A DNA stretch of 64,000 nt from Jiella soli (GCF_020615385.1 NZ_JAJAVB010000048.1:1-64000), one strand, 5' to 3'. Shown: positions 36,792-47,599, numbered from the stretch's first letter. The notes: generated by a model from the letters alone, not told the origin. Translations and numbers: made by a program.

Positions 36792-37775
36792 TCAGCAATA
36801 GTTCTCCGGTCCCACCGCCTGCTTTTGGGAGTAGCGGTCGCCATGGGCGAAGCCCGCCGGCAGGATCGCCTCGATCGCGGCGAGATCCCCGGCCGTCAGC
36901 GTAATCTCGGCTGCCTTGGCGTCTTCGGCGAGATGTTCGGGCGAGCGCGTTCCCGGGATTGGGATGACATGCTCGCCGGCATTGAGCGTCCAGGCGATGG
37001 CGAGCGTTGCCGGCGAGATGCCGCGCTCCCGGGCGAAGGCGCGGAAACGGGCGATGCGGGCCTCGTTGGCCGAGAAGTTCGGTTCGGTGAAGCGCGGATT
37101 GCTCTTGCGGAAGTCCGTCTCGGCGAAGCCGGCGGGATCGAGCGGGCGGGCGCCGAACATGCCGCGGCCGACCGGCGAAAAGGCGACGAAGGCGGTGCCG
37201 AGCCGCTCGCAGGCCTGGATCATTCCGAGTTCCGGCAGGCGCGTCCACAGGGAGTATTCGCTCTGCACCGCCATGACCGGATGGATCGCGGCGGCACGCT
37301 CCAGCGAGGCGGGCGCGATCTCGGAAAAGCCGATGCCGCCGATCTTGCCCTCTTCCTTGAACTTGAGCAGCGTGCCGACGACGTCCTCGATCGGGATCGT
37401 CTGGTCGCGGCGATGGATGTAGTAGAGTTCCACATGCTCGACGCCGAGCCGGCGGAGCGAGGCCTCCAGGCTCTCGCGCAGGAAGCCTTCCGAATTGTCG
37501 AAGCTGCGCACCGGCTGGGTGCGGATGCCGCCCTTGGTCGCGATGGTGAAGCGGCCGGGATGGTCCTTGATGAAGTCGCCGACCACCTCTTCCGAAAGGC
37601 CAGCGCCGTAGATGAGGGCGGTGTCGAGATGGGTGACGCCGAGCTCGAGCGCCCTGGCGAGGGTGCGATGGCTCACGGCACGGTCGGTCGCGCCGTAGAA
37701 TCCGGCAAAGCTCATGCAGCCAAGGCCGATCGACCCGACCATCGGTCCGTCCCCGCCAAGCCGTCTTTGCTGCAT
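36792..37775 (-). CDS. Aldo/keto reductase
   Basis: A 327-aa NADPH-dependent oxidoreductase of the AKR superfamily (TIM barrel). It has GLGCMSFAGFYG, the catalytic Asp/Tyr in THLDTALIYGAG, Lys in IATKGGI and the His region VELYYIHRRD. The C-terminal cofactor-binding IPIPGTRSPEHLAEDAKA is also present. The overall pattern is like YajO/Tas-type or AKR13 enzymes acting on small aldehydes. The substrate is unknown. The ATG at 37775 fits the family N-terminus MQQRRLGGDGPMVGSIGLG. Confidence 0.92.
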   Translation of the reverse strand: MQQRRLGGDGPMVGSIGLGCMSFAGFYGATDRAVSHRTLARALELGVTHLDTALIYGAGLSEEVVGDFIKDHPGRFTIATKGGIRTQPVRSFDNSEGFLRESLEASLRRLGVEHVELYYIHRRDQTIPIEDVVGTLLKFKEEGKIGGIGFSEIAPASLERAAAIHPVMAVQSEYSLWTRLPELGMIQACERLGTAFVAFSPVGRGMFGARPLDPAGFAETDFRKSNPRFTEPNFSANEARIARFRAFARERGISPATLAIAWTLNAGEHVIPIPGTRSPEHLAEDAKAAEITLTAGDLAAIEAILPAGFAHGDRYSQKQAVGPENYC

Positions 37776-38103
37776 GTCGATACTCCCAACGTTTCGAAGC
37801 GCTCTAGCAGCGGACCGGCGTCCGAGGAAGCCCCGCCCGGCGTCCCGAGGCGCGGCGGCAACCGGCATAGAGCGACCTTGGAGCTCGCGCCGATTGCGCG
37901 ATTGCCGGCGATTTTGCGGTCGAAGAAGATTATTTCTTGTTCATTTGAGAGGGCGTTCGAGCGGGCGTAGCGTTCCGATCCGAAGCCGGGGAACGCCGGC
38001 GGCCGCAACCTTCCGGCCGCGACGCGACGTGACCGGACGGCTTCGTCCTTTGCGCCGGTCGAACGGGTCGAGCCGTCCGCCGGCCTATCCATGAGGATGC
38101 GCC
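37776..38103. other. Divergent intergenic region, no gene seen
   Basis: A 328-nt interval between the leftward aldo/keto reductase gene and the rightward DUF1344 gene. It contains an AT-richer patch around 37910-37950 (AAGAAGATTATTTCTTG) that could hold promoter elements. No convincing ORF. Confidence 0.45.
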
Positions 38104-38433
38104 ATGCGCCATCTCATCATCGCCACTGCCCTCGCGGTCGGTCTCGGCTTCGCCCCCGTCGCCCTCGCCGCGACCACCCATGTCGCCAACGGCACGGTGA
38201 AGTCCGTCGACATGGCGGGCAATACCGTCACCTTGAAGAACGGCAAGGTCTACAAGCTGCCGAAAGGCTTCAAGACCGCCGCGCTGAAAGCCGGCGAGCA
38301 TGTGAAGATCAGCTATCAGATCAACGGGCGGGCGCTGGACGCCAGCAAGATCGCCTTGGCGAGCAACCGGCCGGTGAAGCCCGAAAGGTCGGCGAAGACG
38401 CCGATGACTTCCACTTCCGCGACGGTCCAGTGA
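38104..38433 (+). CDS. DUF1344 periplasmic protein
   Basis: A 109-aa protein with a signal peptide (LIIATALAVGLGFAPVALA). The DUF1344 beta-domain follows: GTVKSVDMAGNTVTLKNGKVYKLPKGF, LKAGEHVKISYQINGR. Many Hyphomicrobiales encode several copies of this small periplasmic protein. No biochemical role is established. A GC-rich hairpin follows the gene. Confidence 0.85.
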   Translation: MRHLIIATALAVGLGFAPVALAATTHVANGTVKSVDMAGNTVTLKNGKVYKLPKGFKTAALKAGEHVKISYQINGRALDASKIALASNRPVKPERSAKTPMTSTSATVQ

Positions 38434-38493
38434 TCCCTGCGGAGCACCGGACGCCGGTGGCTCCGAGGATCGCTCCGCCGGAACATGCCTGAA

Positions 38494-38524
38494 GGCGGCG
38501 GCGGCCATTCCAGCCGCCGCCGCG
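38494..38524 (+). terminator. GC-rich hairpin after the DUF1344 gene
   Basis: GGCGGCGGC pairs with GCCGCCGCC around a short CATTCCA loop. There is no T-run, so function as a terminator is only possible. Confidence 0.35.
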
Positions 38525-38662
38525 ACAGAGATGGCGCAGGCCGGGAGTTCGCATTCCTCCCGCGAAGCCGGACCGGACGCCAAGGCTTACCGCCCGTCGC
38601 CGCCCCGCCGGCTCGCCCGCGCCGCCTGCCGGGCTCGCGATGATCGCGAACCCCGCGGAAGG

Positions 38663-38695
38663 AGGACCGGAGGCCCCCCCTCCGGTCCTTTCGTG
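38663..38695. terminator. Hairpin terminator near the 3' end of phoD
   Basis: An 11-bp stem AGGACCGGAGG (38663-38673) / CCTCCGGTCCT (38679-38689) with a C-rich loop, followed on the plus strand by TTCGTGT. It lies between the ends of the DUF1344 gene and phoD and could serve both directions. Confidence 0.55.
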
Positions 38696-38724
38696 TGAGG
38701 CGGACGCGCCGCCTGCGGTGCCGG

Positions 38725-40296
38725 CTACGCGCCGAGCGTCGGCTGCAGCGTCGTCTTCCAGAGTTCCTTGTCGTCGGTATCCATCAGGCGCACGGTCATT
38801 TCCTGGGTGTCGCCGTCGATCTCGACGAGGCCGAAGAACTGCAGGCCGGCGGACGGCGGCAGGTTGGCCTGGCCGGCCTCCGGCGCCTTGACGAACTCCA
38901 CCTTCGGGCCGAACGTCATGTCGAGATCGTTGGGACCGAACGTGCCGGCGTGGATCGGGCCCGAGACGAACTCCCAGAACGGCTCGAAGTCCTGGAAGGC
39001 GGCGCGCTCGGGGCTGTAGTGATGCGCCGCCGTGTAGTGGACGTCGGCGGTCAGCCACACCGTGTTGGTGATGTTCGCGGCCTTGATGAAGCGCAGGAGG
39101 TCGGCGAATTCCAGTTCGCGGCCCTTCGCGGCTCCATTGTCGCCATTGGCGACCGCTTCCCACTTCTCGCCGTCCGGAACCAGAAGGCCGATCGGCATGT
39201 CGGAGGCGATGACCTTCCAGGTGGCGTCGGAGTTCGCCAGTTCCCGCTTCAGCCATCTGATCTGCTCGGGGCCCATCATCTGCGCGGCCTCCGACATTTC
39301 GGTCTGCAGATTGTCGCCATTGGCGCCGCGATAGGAGCGCAGGTCGAGGAAGAAGACGTCGAGCATCGGCCCGTAGGCGATCTTGCGATAGATCCGGCCC
39401 GGCTCCTGCGGCACGTAGCGGATCGGCATCATCTCGTGGAAGGCCCGCGCCGAGCGCGCCGCCAGGACCGCGATGTTCTTCTCCGAATAGCGATCATCGG
39501 CCAACAGGTCCTTCGACGACGACCAGTTGTTCATCACCTCGTGGTCGTCCCACTGGAAGAAGGTCGGGACGGAGGCGCTGAGCGCCTGCACGTTCTTGTC
39601 CATCATGTTGTACTTCCACTGGCCGCGATATTCGTCCAGCGTCTCGGCGACCTTGGTCTTTTCGGGAATGACGATGTTCTTCCAGAGGCTGCCGTCGGCA
39701 AGCTCGACCTCGTCCTTCAGCGGGCCGTCGGCATAGATCGTGTCGCCGGAATGCAGGAAGAAGTCGGGCTCGTGCCTGGCGATGGTGCCGTAGCACTTCA
39801 TGCCGCCACGGGCCTCGTCGATGCCCCAGCCCTGGCCGACCGTGTCGCCCGACCAGGCGAACTTGACCGAGCGGCGCGAGGCCGGCGCAGTGCGGAAATG
39901 GCCGACGATCGGATCGGAGACGGCGTTGACGTCGCCAAGGTCGGTCGCGACCGCGCGCCAGAAGATCTCCTGGTCGGACGGCAGGCCATCCAGCAGACGC
40001 TTCACCGCAAGATCGCTCTGCGGCGAGGAGGTCAGCGCGTGCAGCTTCGTCGGGTTCTTGAAGCTGTCGGTCGTCGCCCATTCGAACTCGACGCGCGCCG
40101 GGCGGTCGGTGCGGGTCCAGACCATGCCGGAGGAGGCGTCGACGTCGCCCGACTGGACGCCGTGGGTGAAGCTCGGGCGGCTCGCCGCGCGGCTGATCGC
40201 CGGCATTGCGAGGCCGGCGCCGGCGGTCAACGCCGCGGCGCCTGACGTCAGCATGAAGCGGCGGCGGGAGAGGGTGAATCGGCTGCGTGCGATCAT
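38725..40296 (-). CDS. phoD: Tat-exported alkaline phosphatase D
   Basis: A 523-aa protein with a twin-arginine signal (SRRRFM at residues 10-15, hydrophobic GAAALTAGAGLAMPAIS). The PhoD N-terminal domain (FTHGVQSGDVDASSGMVWTRT) and the metallophosphatase core follow (GDTVGQGWG, FFLHSGDTIYADG, FFQWDDHEVMNNW, TVWLTADVHYTAAHH). It is a periplasmic calcium/iron phosphodiesterase-phosphatase for phosphate scavenging. The ATG at 40296 is set by the GGAGG eight nt upstream, which is itself part of a hairpin. A possible Pho box lies further upstream. Confidence 0.93.
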   Translation of the reverse strand: MIARSRFTLSRRRFMLTSGAAALTAGAGLAMPAISRAASRPSFTHGVQSGDVDASSGMVWTRTDRPARVEFEWATTDSFKNPTKLHALTSSPQSDLAVKRLLDGLPSDQEIFWRAVATDLGDVNAVSDPIVGHFRTAPASRRSVKFAWSGDTVGQGWGIDEARGGMKCYGTIARHEPDFFLHSGDTIYADGPLKDEVELADGSLWKNIVIPEKTKVAETLDEYRGQWKYNMMDKNVQALSASVPTFFQWDDHEVMNNWSSSKDLLADDRYSEKNIAVLAARSARAFHEMMPIRYVPQEPGRIYRKIAYGPMLDVFFLDLRSYRGANGDNLQTEMSEAAQMMGPEQIRWLKRELANSDATWKVIASDMPIGLLVPDGEKWEAVANGDNGAAKGRELEFADLLRFIKAANITNTVWLTADVHYTAAHHYSPERAAFQDFEPFWEFVSGPIHAGTFGPNDLDMTFGPKVEFVKAPEAGQANLPPSAGLQFFGLVEIDGDTQEMTVRLMDTDDKELWKTTLQPTLGA

Positions 40297-40304
40297 CGCG
40301 AGGA

Positions 40305-40321
40305 CCTCCAGTTTATGGAGG
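40305..40321 (-). promoter_or_regulatory. Hairpin sequestering the phoD ribosome-binding site
   Basis: In the leftward transcript CCTCCA, TAAAC and TGGAGG form a 6-bp stem with a 5-nt loop. The TGGAGG arm is the phoD Shine-Dalgarno sequence, eight nt before the ATG. Such an arrangement can lower translation unless it is opened. Confidence 0.5.
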
Positions 40322-40341
40322 CCGCAAACTCGTCGCTGCGC

Positions 40342-40359
40342 ATGGCAGGCAGATTGCAG
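40342..40359 (-). promoter_or_regulatory. Possible Pho box upstream of phoD
   Basis: On the phoD strand, CTGCAAT and CTGCCAT are separated by CTGC, giving the 7-4-7 direct-repeat spacing of PhoB boxes (ideal half CTGTCAT). The halves match 5/7 and 6/7. Regulation of a PhoD phosphatase by PhoB would be expected, so the context supports a weak motif. Confidence 0.35.
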
Positions 40360-40562
40360 TCCTGCGAAGATTTGGAGTCGTTCCAATTCTGTGAGCGGAC
40401 TGGGAAATTGCGCCGCCGGCGCTGAACTCTGCACTGCCGGGGTCCGGCTGACGCGGCAGCCGGCTTAGCCGGCGAATGAAAGAACGGGCGGCCGGCAGAG
40501 TAGTCGAGGGTGTCGTACAGCTCCGGCGCGGCGCCCGAGGCAGGCACCGCTGGAGGGTCGCG

Positions 40563-41156
40563 TCAATCGCAGGAGCCGCGGATCGGAACTTCCACCTTCT
40601 TGTCGCCCCAGAACACGGTCATGGAGCCCGCATATTCGAGGGCCGTATCCATCTTCTGGGCACTCTGCAGCATCAGGTTGACGTTGATGCGGGGCTCGGA
40701 CGCCGAGCGCCAGACAGTGACGACGCGGCCGTCCTTGTCGGCCGCGGTCTTGCCCTTTTCCAGTTCGCGCACGAGGCCGTTCGCCATCACATAGCCGCGT
40801 TCCAGCGGCGATCCGCCGGCCGTTCCGGTCTCGGTCATGGTCACGAAGACGAAGGGCCGGTGCGTGTCGTCGCCGCCGTCGTCGGCCGGAGCGACCGCGA
40901 GTTCCGCGGGACCGCCCTTGGCGGCGAAGAAGGTGCAGCGGCTGGCGATCGGAGCCCAGTCGAGCACGCCGAGCGACAGGCCCTGCGGGGTCGCGGGCGC
41001 GGCGGCGTCCGGCGACTGGCCGGGCTTGGGCTGAGCGAAGGGGGAAGATTCCGGCGTCAGGTCGGCCGGCGGCGTCTGTTGCGCCCCGGCCGCGACGCAG
41101 AGGAAGGAACCGAGTGCCAGGCTGAGTGCCGCCAGAATCCTTTGCCCGAACCGCAT
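40563..41156 (-). CDS. Secreted hypothetical protein
   Basis: A 197-aa protein with a signal peptide (ILAALSLALGSFLCVAAGAQ) and a Pro-rich linker. A ~130-residue domain with SRCTFFAAKGGPAELAVAPADD, ERGYVMANGLVRELEKGK and the terminal IRGSCD follows. The two cysteines could form a disulfide. I do not recognise the family. The start at 41156 has AAGGGAGATGGGAAG upstream. It lies 35 nt downstream of priA in the same direction, so is probably co-transcribed. Confidence 0.7.
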   Translation of the reverse strand: MRFGQRILAALSLALGSFLCVAAGAQQTPPADLTPESSPFAQPKPGQSPDAAAPATPQGLSLGVLDWAPIASRCTFFAAKGGPAELAVAPADDGGDDTHRPFVFVTMTETGTAGGSPLERGYVMANGLVRELEKGKTAADKDGRVVTVWRSASEPRINVNLMLQSAQKMDTALEYAGSMTVFWGDKKVEVPIRGSCD

Positions 41157-41191
41157 CGTCTTCCCATCTCCCTTATTTGCAACAGGATGTG

Positions 41192-43381
41192 TCACAGAAA
41201 GCTTTGCGGGTCCATGTCGACTTGCACCTGAACCGATCCGCGCGGAGGCGGTGCCGCTGCGAGCATCGTCCTCAGATAGGCCTGGATCGGCGCGCGCCGG
41301 CTCGCCTGGACGAGCAGGCGAAACCGATGCCGGCCCCTCAGCACCGCGAGCGGCGCCTCGGCGGGGCCGAGGATTTCGATCTCGCCCGTCTCCGGCGCGG
41401 CGGCGCGCAGAGCCCGCCCGTGCGCCTCCGCCTCGCGGCGCGTGTTCGCCGAGACGATGATCGCGGCTAGCCGGCCGAAGGGCGGCAGGCCGGCCCGTCC
41501 GCGCTCCTCGATCTCGCGGTCGTAGAAGGCGTCCGCATTGCCGGAGGCGATCGCCTGCATCACCGGGTGCTCCGGCTGGAATGTCTGGATCAGCCCGCGG
41601 CTCTTCAGGCCCGAGCGTCCGGCCCGGCCGGTCACCTGGTGAAGCAGCTGAAAGGTCCGCTCTGCGGCGCGCGGATCGCCATTGGCAAGGCCGAGATCGG
41701 CGTCGACCGCGCCGACCAGCGTCATCAGCGGGAAGTGGTGGCCCTTGGCGACGAGCTGGGTGCCGATGACGATGTCGGCCTCGCCGTCGGCGATCGCCTC
41801 CAGTTCGCGCCGCAGCCGCCGCGCGCCGCCGGCCATGTCGGAGGACAAAAGGATGGTGCGCGCCTCGGGAAAATCGGTGAGCATCTCCTCGGCGATCCGT
41901 TCGACGCCGGGGCCGCAGGCGACGAGGTGATCGAACGTGCCGCATTCGGGGCAGGCTTCCGGCCGCGGCACCTCGAAGCCGCAATGATGGCATTGCAGGC
42001 GGCCGCGCAGCCGATGGTCGACCAGCCACGTCGAGCAGTCCGGGCACTGGAAGCGATGGCCGCACACGCGGCAGAGCGTCAGCGGTGCATAGCCGCGGCG
42101 GTTGAGGAACAGGAGCGCCTGTTCGCCACGCGCGATCGTCGCGGCGATTTCCGTGTGCAGCACCGGCGAGACGAAGCGGCCGCGCGGCGGCGGCGACAGC
42201 CGCATATCGACCAGCGACAGGCTCGGCAGTTCGGCGGCGCCGAAGCGGGCGGGAAGCGCGACGTGGCGATAGCGCCCCTGGGCCGCATTCACCCGGGTCT
42301 CGATCGAGGGGGTGGCCGAGGCGAGAATGACTGGGAAGTCGCCGATCGAGCCGCGCACCACCGCCATGTCGCGAGCGTGGTAGAAGGTGCGCTCCTCCTG
42401 CTTGTAGGCCGGGTCGTGCTCCTCGTCGACGACGACGAGGCCGAGTTCCTTGAACGGCAGGAAGAGCGCGGAGCGGGCGCCGGCGACGATGCGCACGCGC
42501 CCTTCCGCCACCTGGCGCCAGATCTTCTCGCGCTGGCGGGGGGAGACGTCGGAATGCCATTCGGCCGGCGGCGCACCGAAGCGGGCGTGGAACCGGTCGA
42601 TGAAGGCCTGGGTGAGCGCGATCTCGGGCAGGAGGATCAGCACCTGCCTGCCCTGATCGAGCACATTGGCGATCGCCTCGAAATAGACCTCCGTCTTGCC
42701 GGCGCCCGTGACGCCCTCGAGGAGCGTTACGTAAAATCCCGGTGCCGTCGTAGTCTCGACCAGCGAGGCCGCCGCAGCGCCCTGTTCGGCGCTGAGTTCG
42801 GCCCGGCCGTAGGCCGTGTCGGGTTCGGCCACCGCGGGGGCGGGGGGCAGTTTCACCGGCCGGAAGGCGTCCTGCTTGATCAGCCCGTCGACGACGGACG
42901 GCGTAACCCCGGCGGCATGGGCGAGGCCCGAGCGCGACCAGGCGCCGACCTCTGCCGCAGTTTCCATCACCCGGCGGCGGGCGTCGGTCATGCGGTCCGG
43001 CAGCACACCCGTCGCCTCGATGCCGTCGATGAAGGGTTCCGGATCGAAGGCTGCCGGTGCGCGCAGCGCCATGCGCACGACGAGGCCGGGCGGCGACAGC
43101 GTGTAGTCCGACACCCAGTCGACGAAGCGGCGCATCTCCGCGCCGAGGGGCGGGCAGTCGAAGACTTTCGTGATCGGCCGGAGCTTCTTGGAATCGACCG
43201 CATCCGTCGGTCCGTCCCAGACCACGCCCGCGACCTGCCGGGGCCCGAGCGGCACCTGCACGATCGACCCCGGCTGGACCAGCATACCTTCTGGTACGGC
43301 ATAGGAATAGGCGCGCTCGCTGGGCAGCGGCACCAGGACCGGGACGGTGGAGATCGCAAAGAGCTGGTCCGTGAAGTTCAA
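41192..43381 (-). CDS. priA: Primosomal protein N' (replication restart helicase PriA)
   Basis: A 729-aa DNA helicase that reloads the replisome at stalled forks. It has the N-terminal 3'-end-binding domain (AVLVPLP-like VPVLVPLPSERAYSYAVPEG), Walker A EGVTGAGKTEVYFEA (~227), DEEHD (~318) and SATPSIET. The zinc-binding cysteine block follows (CRVCGHRFQCPDCS, CHHCGFEVPRPEACPECG, ~440-480), and then GAVDADLGLANGDPRAAERTFQLL and TGRAGRS. The start is a TTG, as no ATG is available before the conserved N-terminus. Confidence 0.96.
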   Translation of the reverse strand: MNFTDQLFAISTVPVLVPLPSERAYSYAVPEGMLVQPGSIVQVPLGPRQVAGVVWDGPTDAVDSKKLRPITKVFDCPPLGAEMRRFVDWVSDYTLSPPGLVVRMALRAPAAFDPEPFIDGIEATGVLPDRMTDARRRVMETAAEVGAWSRSGLAHAAGVTPSVVDGLIKQDAFRPVKLPPAPAVAEPDTAYGRAELSAEQGAAAASLVETTTAPGFYVTLLEGVTGAGKTEVYFEAIANVLDQGRQVLILLPEIALTQAFIDRFHARFGAPPAEWHSDVSPRQREKIWRQVAEGRVRIVAGARSALFLPFKELGLVVVDEEHDPAYKQEERTFYHARDMAVVRGSIGDFPVILASATPSIETRVNAAQGRYRHVALPARFGAAELPSLSLVDMRLSPPPRGRFVSPVLHTEIAATIARGEQALLFLNRRGYAPLTLCRVCGHRFQCPDCSTWLVDHRLRGRLQCHHCGFEVPRPEACPECGTFDHLVACGPGVERIAEEMLTDFPEARTILLSSDMAGGARRLRRELEAIADGEADIVIGTQLVAKGHHFPLMTLVGAVDADLGLANGDPRAAERTFQLLHQVTGRAGRSGLKSRGLIQTFQPEHPVMQAIASGNADAFYDREIEERGRAGLPPFGRLAAIIVSANTRREAEAHGRALRAAAPETGEIEILGPAEAPLAVLRGRHRFRLLVQASRRAPIQAYLRTMLAAAPPPRGSVQVQVDMDPQSFL

Positions 43382-43516
43382 GGCATCCCCGGCAGAGCGG
43401 CGCAGCGGGCGACATGGCGGCGAATCGCGACCGTCGTCCTTTCCCGGATTTAAGCGGCGACGGCCCGTCCGCCAACCGGGCGGACGATCAAGGCTTCGAA
43501 CCGGACCCGGCCGCGA

Positions 43517-44221
43517 TCACACCGATCGGGTGATACCGCCGTCGACCCGGATGTTCTGTCCGGTGATGTAGCCGGCGCCTTCGGAGGCGAGAAAGGCGAT
43601 CGTCGCGGCGACTTCGGCGCTGTGGCCGTAGCGTTCCATCGGGATGCGCCGGCGCCGCTCCTCGGTTTCCGGCAGGCTGTCGATGAAGCCGGGCAGGACG
43701 TTGTTCATGCGCACGTTGTCGCTCGCATATTTGTCGGCGAAGAGCTTGGTGAAGGCCGCAAGCCCGGCGCGGAAGACGCCGGAGGTGGGAAACACCGGGT
43801 CCGGCTCGAAGGCCGCGAAGGTCGAGATGTTGACGATCGAGCCGGATCGCTGGCTCACCATGATCGGCGTGACCAGCCGCGTCGGGCGCACGGCGCTGAG
43901 GAGGTAGACGTCCATCCCCTCGTGCCAGTCCTCGTCGGTGAGGTCGAGGACCGGGGCGCGGGGGCCGTGGCCGGCGCTGTTGACGAGGACGTCGATCCGA
44001 CCGAAGCGCTCCATGGTGCCCTCGACCAGCCGCGTCAGGTCCTCGTTCGACCGGTTCGACCCGGTGACGCCGAAACCGCCGAGTTCTTCGGCGAGCGCCT
44101 CGCCCTTGCCGGAGGAAGAAAGCACGGCGATCCGGTACCCGTCCTCGGCCAGCTTGCGGGCGGCGGCCGCGCCCATGCCGCTTCCGCCTGCGGTAACGAT
44201 GGCGACTTTCTGATCTGACAT
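43517..44221 (-). CDS. SDR-family protein lacking the catalytic YxxxK
   Basis: A 234-aa Rossmann-fold protein of the short-chain dehydrogenase/reductase family. It has the glycine motif [30 protein letters not shown] and the C-terminal [20 protein letters not shown]. Where family members have YxxxK, this protein reads [15 protein letters not shown], so neither the tyrosine nor the lysine is in place (Ser and Arg occupy them by my alignment). Nucleotide binding is likely, but classical catalysis is doubtful. It is transcribed leftward, divergent from the aldolase gene. Confidence 0.85.
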   Translation of the reverse strand: MSDQKVAIVTAGGSGMGAAAARKLAEDGYRIAVLSSSGKGEALAEELGGFGVTGSNRSNEDLTRLVEGTMERFGRIDVLVNSAGHGPRAPVLDLTDEDWHEGMDVYLLSAVRPTRLVTPIMVSQRSGSIVNISTFAAFEPDPVFPTSGVFRAGLAAFTKLFADKYASDNVRMNNVLPGFIDSLPETEERRRRIPMERYGHSAEVAATIAFLASEGAGYITGQNIRVDGGITRSV

Positions 44222-44395
44222 ATCGGCTTCCTGTCCCCGAGACCGCCGCGTTCCTCTTTACCGACCGGCTTCCTATATCAACATGTGCAAGGGCTCGCGT
44301 CGACGGCAGCACAGCATGCATGTGGCGCCGATGGCCCAACTCCTGTTAAGGGACGCTTCAGACCCCAACCCAGACGCCACGAAGAGGGCACAGTC

Positions 44396-45049
44396 ATGAA
44401 ATTCTTCGTCGACACGGCGGATATCGCCGAAATTCGCGAGCTCGCAGATGCCGGGCTCCTCGACGGCGTCACCACGAACCCGTCGCTGATCATGAAGGCG
44501 GACCGGCCGATGAAGGACATCGTCGCCGAGATCTGCGACGTGGTCGACGGGCCGGTCTCGGCCGAGGTGACGGCCACCGACTATGCGTCCATGGTTCGCG
44601 AGGGCAAGATCCTCGCGGAGATCGCCGACAACGTCTGCATCAAGCTGCCGTTGACGCTGGACGGGCTGAAGGCCTGCAAGGACCTGACGGGCGAGGGCTA
44701 TCTCGTCAACGTCACGCTCTGCTTCTCGGCAGTGCAGGCGCTGCTCGCCGCCAAGGCCGGCGCGACCTTCATCTCGCCCTTCATCGGCCGGCTCGACGAC
44801 ATCAATCTCGACGGCATGCAGCTGATCGCCGACATCCGGCGCATCTACGACAATTACGAGTTCGAGACGGAGATCCTCGCCGCCTCGATCCGCACCATGA
44901 ACCATGTACGCGAGGCCGCGCTGATCGGCGCCGACGTCTGCACCGTGCCGCCGGCGACGCTGAAGGGCCTCGTCAAGCATCCCCTGACCGACAAGGGGCT
45001 CGATCAGTTCCTGGCGGACTGGAAGAAGACCGGCCAGACGATCGGCTGA
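44396..45049 (+). CDS. fsa: Fructose-6-phosphate aldolase / small transaldolase
   Basis: A 217-aa class I aldolase of the FSA/TalC transaldolase subfamily. It has [23 protein letters not shown], the Schiff-base lysine in [11 protein letters not shown] (~82) and [12 protein letters not shown]. The short length separates it from classical ~320-aa transaldolases. It may serve as the pentose-phosphate transaldolase in this organism, as in other alphaproteobacteria. The ATG at 44396 has AGAGGG upstream. Confidence 0.92.
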   Translation: MKFFVDTADIAEIRELADAGLLDGVTTNPSLIMKADRPMKDIVAEICDVVDGPVSAEVTATDYASMVREGKILAEIADNVCIKLPLTLDGLKACKDLTGEGYLVNVTLCFSAVQALLAAKAGATFISPFIGRLDDINLDGMQLIADIRRIYDNYEFETEILAASIRTMNHVREAALIGADVCTVPPATLKGLVKHPLTDKGLDQFLADWKKTGQTIG

Positions 45050-45145
45050 TCGCGCCAGCGACCTCGGCGCACTCGGCGCGTATTGGCTGCGGGGGTAGAC
45101 CGCGGCCCGCACAGCTAGGTCCGGGGAACGCTGGAAGACATGAAG

Positions 45146-45173
45146 AAGGCCGGAGGCGAAAGCTTCCGGCCTT
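45146..45173. terminator. Hairpin between convergent fsa and dps
   Basis: AAGGCCGGA (45146-45154) pairs with TCCGGCCTT (45165-45173) between the convergent stops. It is probably a shared, bidirectional terminator, although no clear T-run follows. Confidence 0.55.
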
Positions 45174-45202
45174 GCAAGGTCGCTTCGTGATCGAGGCCCG
45201 GT

Positions 45203-45703
45203 CTAGGCCTGGAAATGGCTTTCCATGAAGTAGATCGACTTGTCGAGGCCGCGCCCGACCCCCGTCAGAAGGTCTTCGGTCAGCGGGTCTCCCGCTTCGG
45301 AGGCTTCCTCGATACCCTTTTCGACTGCCGCGCTCCATTTGGCGTAGCTTTCCGTCAGCCGCTTCAGATGGTCCTCGGACTTGACGAGATCGAGCGGATA
45401 GGGGTCGAGCACCGAGTTTTCCGTCGCCGCCTGGACGGTGCCGTGCGCCTGGCCGCCGAGCGCGGTGAGCCGCTCGGCGATGGTGTCGACATAGTCCTCG
45501 GTCAGCTCGTGCAGCTCGTCGAACAGCTTGTGCACGGCGATGAAGTTCATGCCCTTGACGTTCCAGTGCGCCTGTTTGGTCTGGTAGGTGATGTCGACCG
45601 CTGTCGCGAGATGGGTCTGGAGCAGTTCGACCATCGAGCCCCGGATGTTCTCCGAGATCGGATTCTTGGTCGGATGGAGCTTTGTCTTGGCGGCCTTGGC
45701 CAT
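45203..45703 (-). CDS. dps: Dps ferritin-like DNA-protection protein
   Basis: A 166-aa protein forming dodecamers that oxidise and store iron and coat DNA in stationary phase or stress. The family signature includes TYQTKQAHWNVKGMNFIAVHKLFDEL and LTEDYVDTIAERLTALGG, which carry the intersubunit ferroxidase His, Asp and Glu. A lysine-rich N-terminus (MAKAAKTKLHPTKN) may contact DNA. The ATG at 45703 has AAGGGAT upstream. Confidence 0.95.
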   Translation of the reverse strand: MAKAAKTKLHPTKNPISENIRGSMVELLQTHLATAVDITYQTKQAHWNVKGMNFIAVHKLFDELHELTEDYVDTIAERLTALGGQAHGTVQAATENSVLDPYPLDLVKSEDHLKRLTESYAKWSAAVEKGIEEASEAGDPLTEDLLTGVGRGLDKSIYFMESHFQA

Positions 45704-45932
45704 GATGGGATCCCTTCTGCCGGATGATGATGCGGCAGCACGCGGGATCGATCCCCGCCTTCCGCACTGCCGAAAGACCAGCGACAACCGTTGAGGCGGT
45801 CAACGGTTCCGGGGGTGCGCTGTCGCGCGCCGCTTCTCGAGGTCGGAATCTCGGTCGGCGGGGCGGGCGAGTGGGGCGGAGCGCCGGATCTGCCGCAGGG
45901 GCTCGTCCGGCAGGCCCGCCCCTGCCATCGGT

Positions 45933-47321
<1,389 letters not shown>

Positions 47322-47599
47322 GGGCGAACCCTTCCTCGCGTTATCCGATGATCGTCTTGCCATAACGGGGCGACCGGCGGATCGGAAGGGCGCCCCTGCG
47401 GTAAAAATCGGTTTAGAACCCGTTGCAGAAGCGCGCGATGGCCGGCGGGAGCGGCCACCGCCGGCCGCCGCCACATGGTGGCCCCGCCAGATCCTCGCCG
47501 CGCGCAGGAATTTTCGCGAACAGTTCTTGTCGTCTCAACACTTTGCGACAATTCTTCCCGTCAGGAGCAAGTTGCTCGCCGGTCGATGGAGAATCCGAA

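Noticed and set aside
41192-43475. In-frame extension joining the small secreted protein upstream through priA
   Set aside because: The extension is the +1 shadow of priA. The secreted protein has its own signal peptide and ribosome-binding site at 41156.
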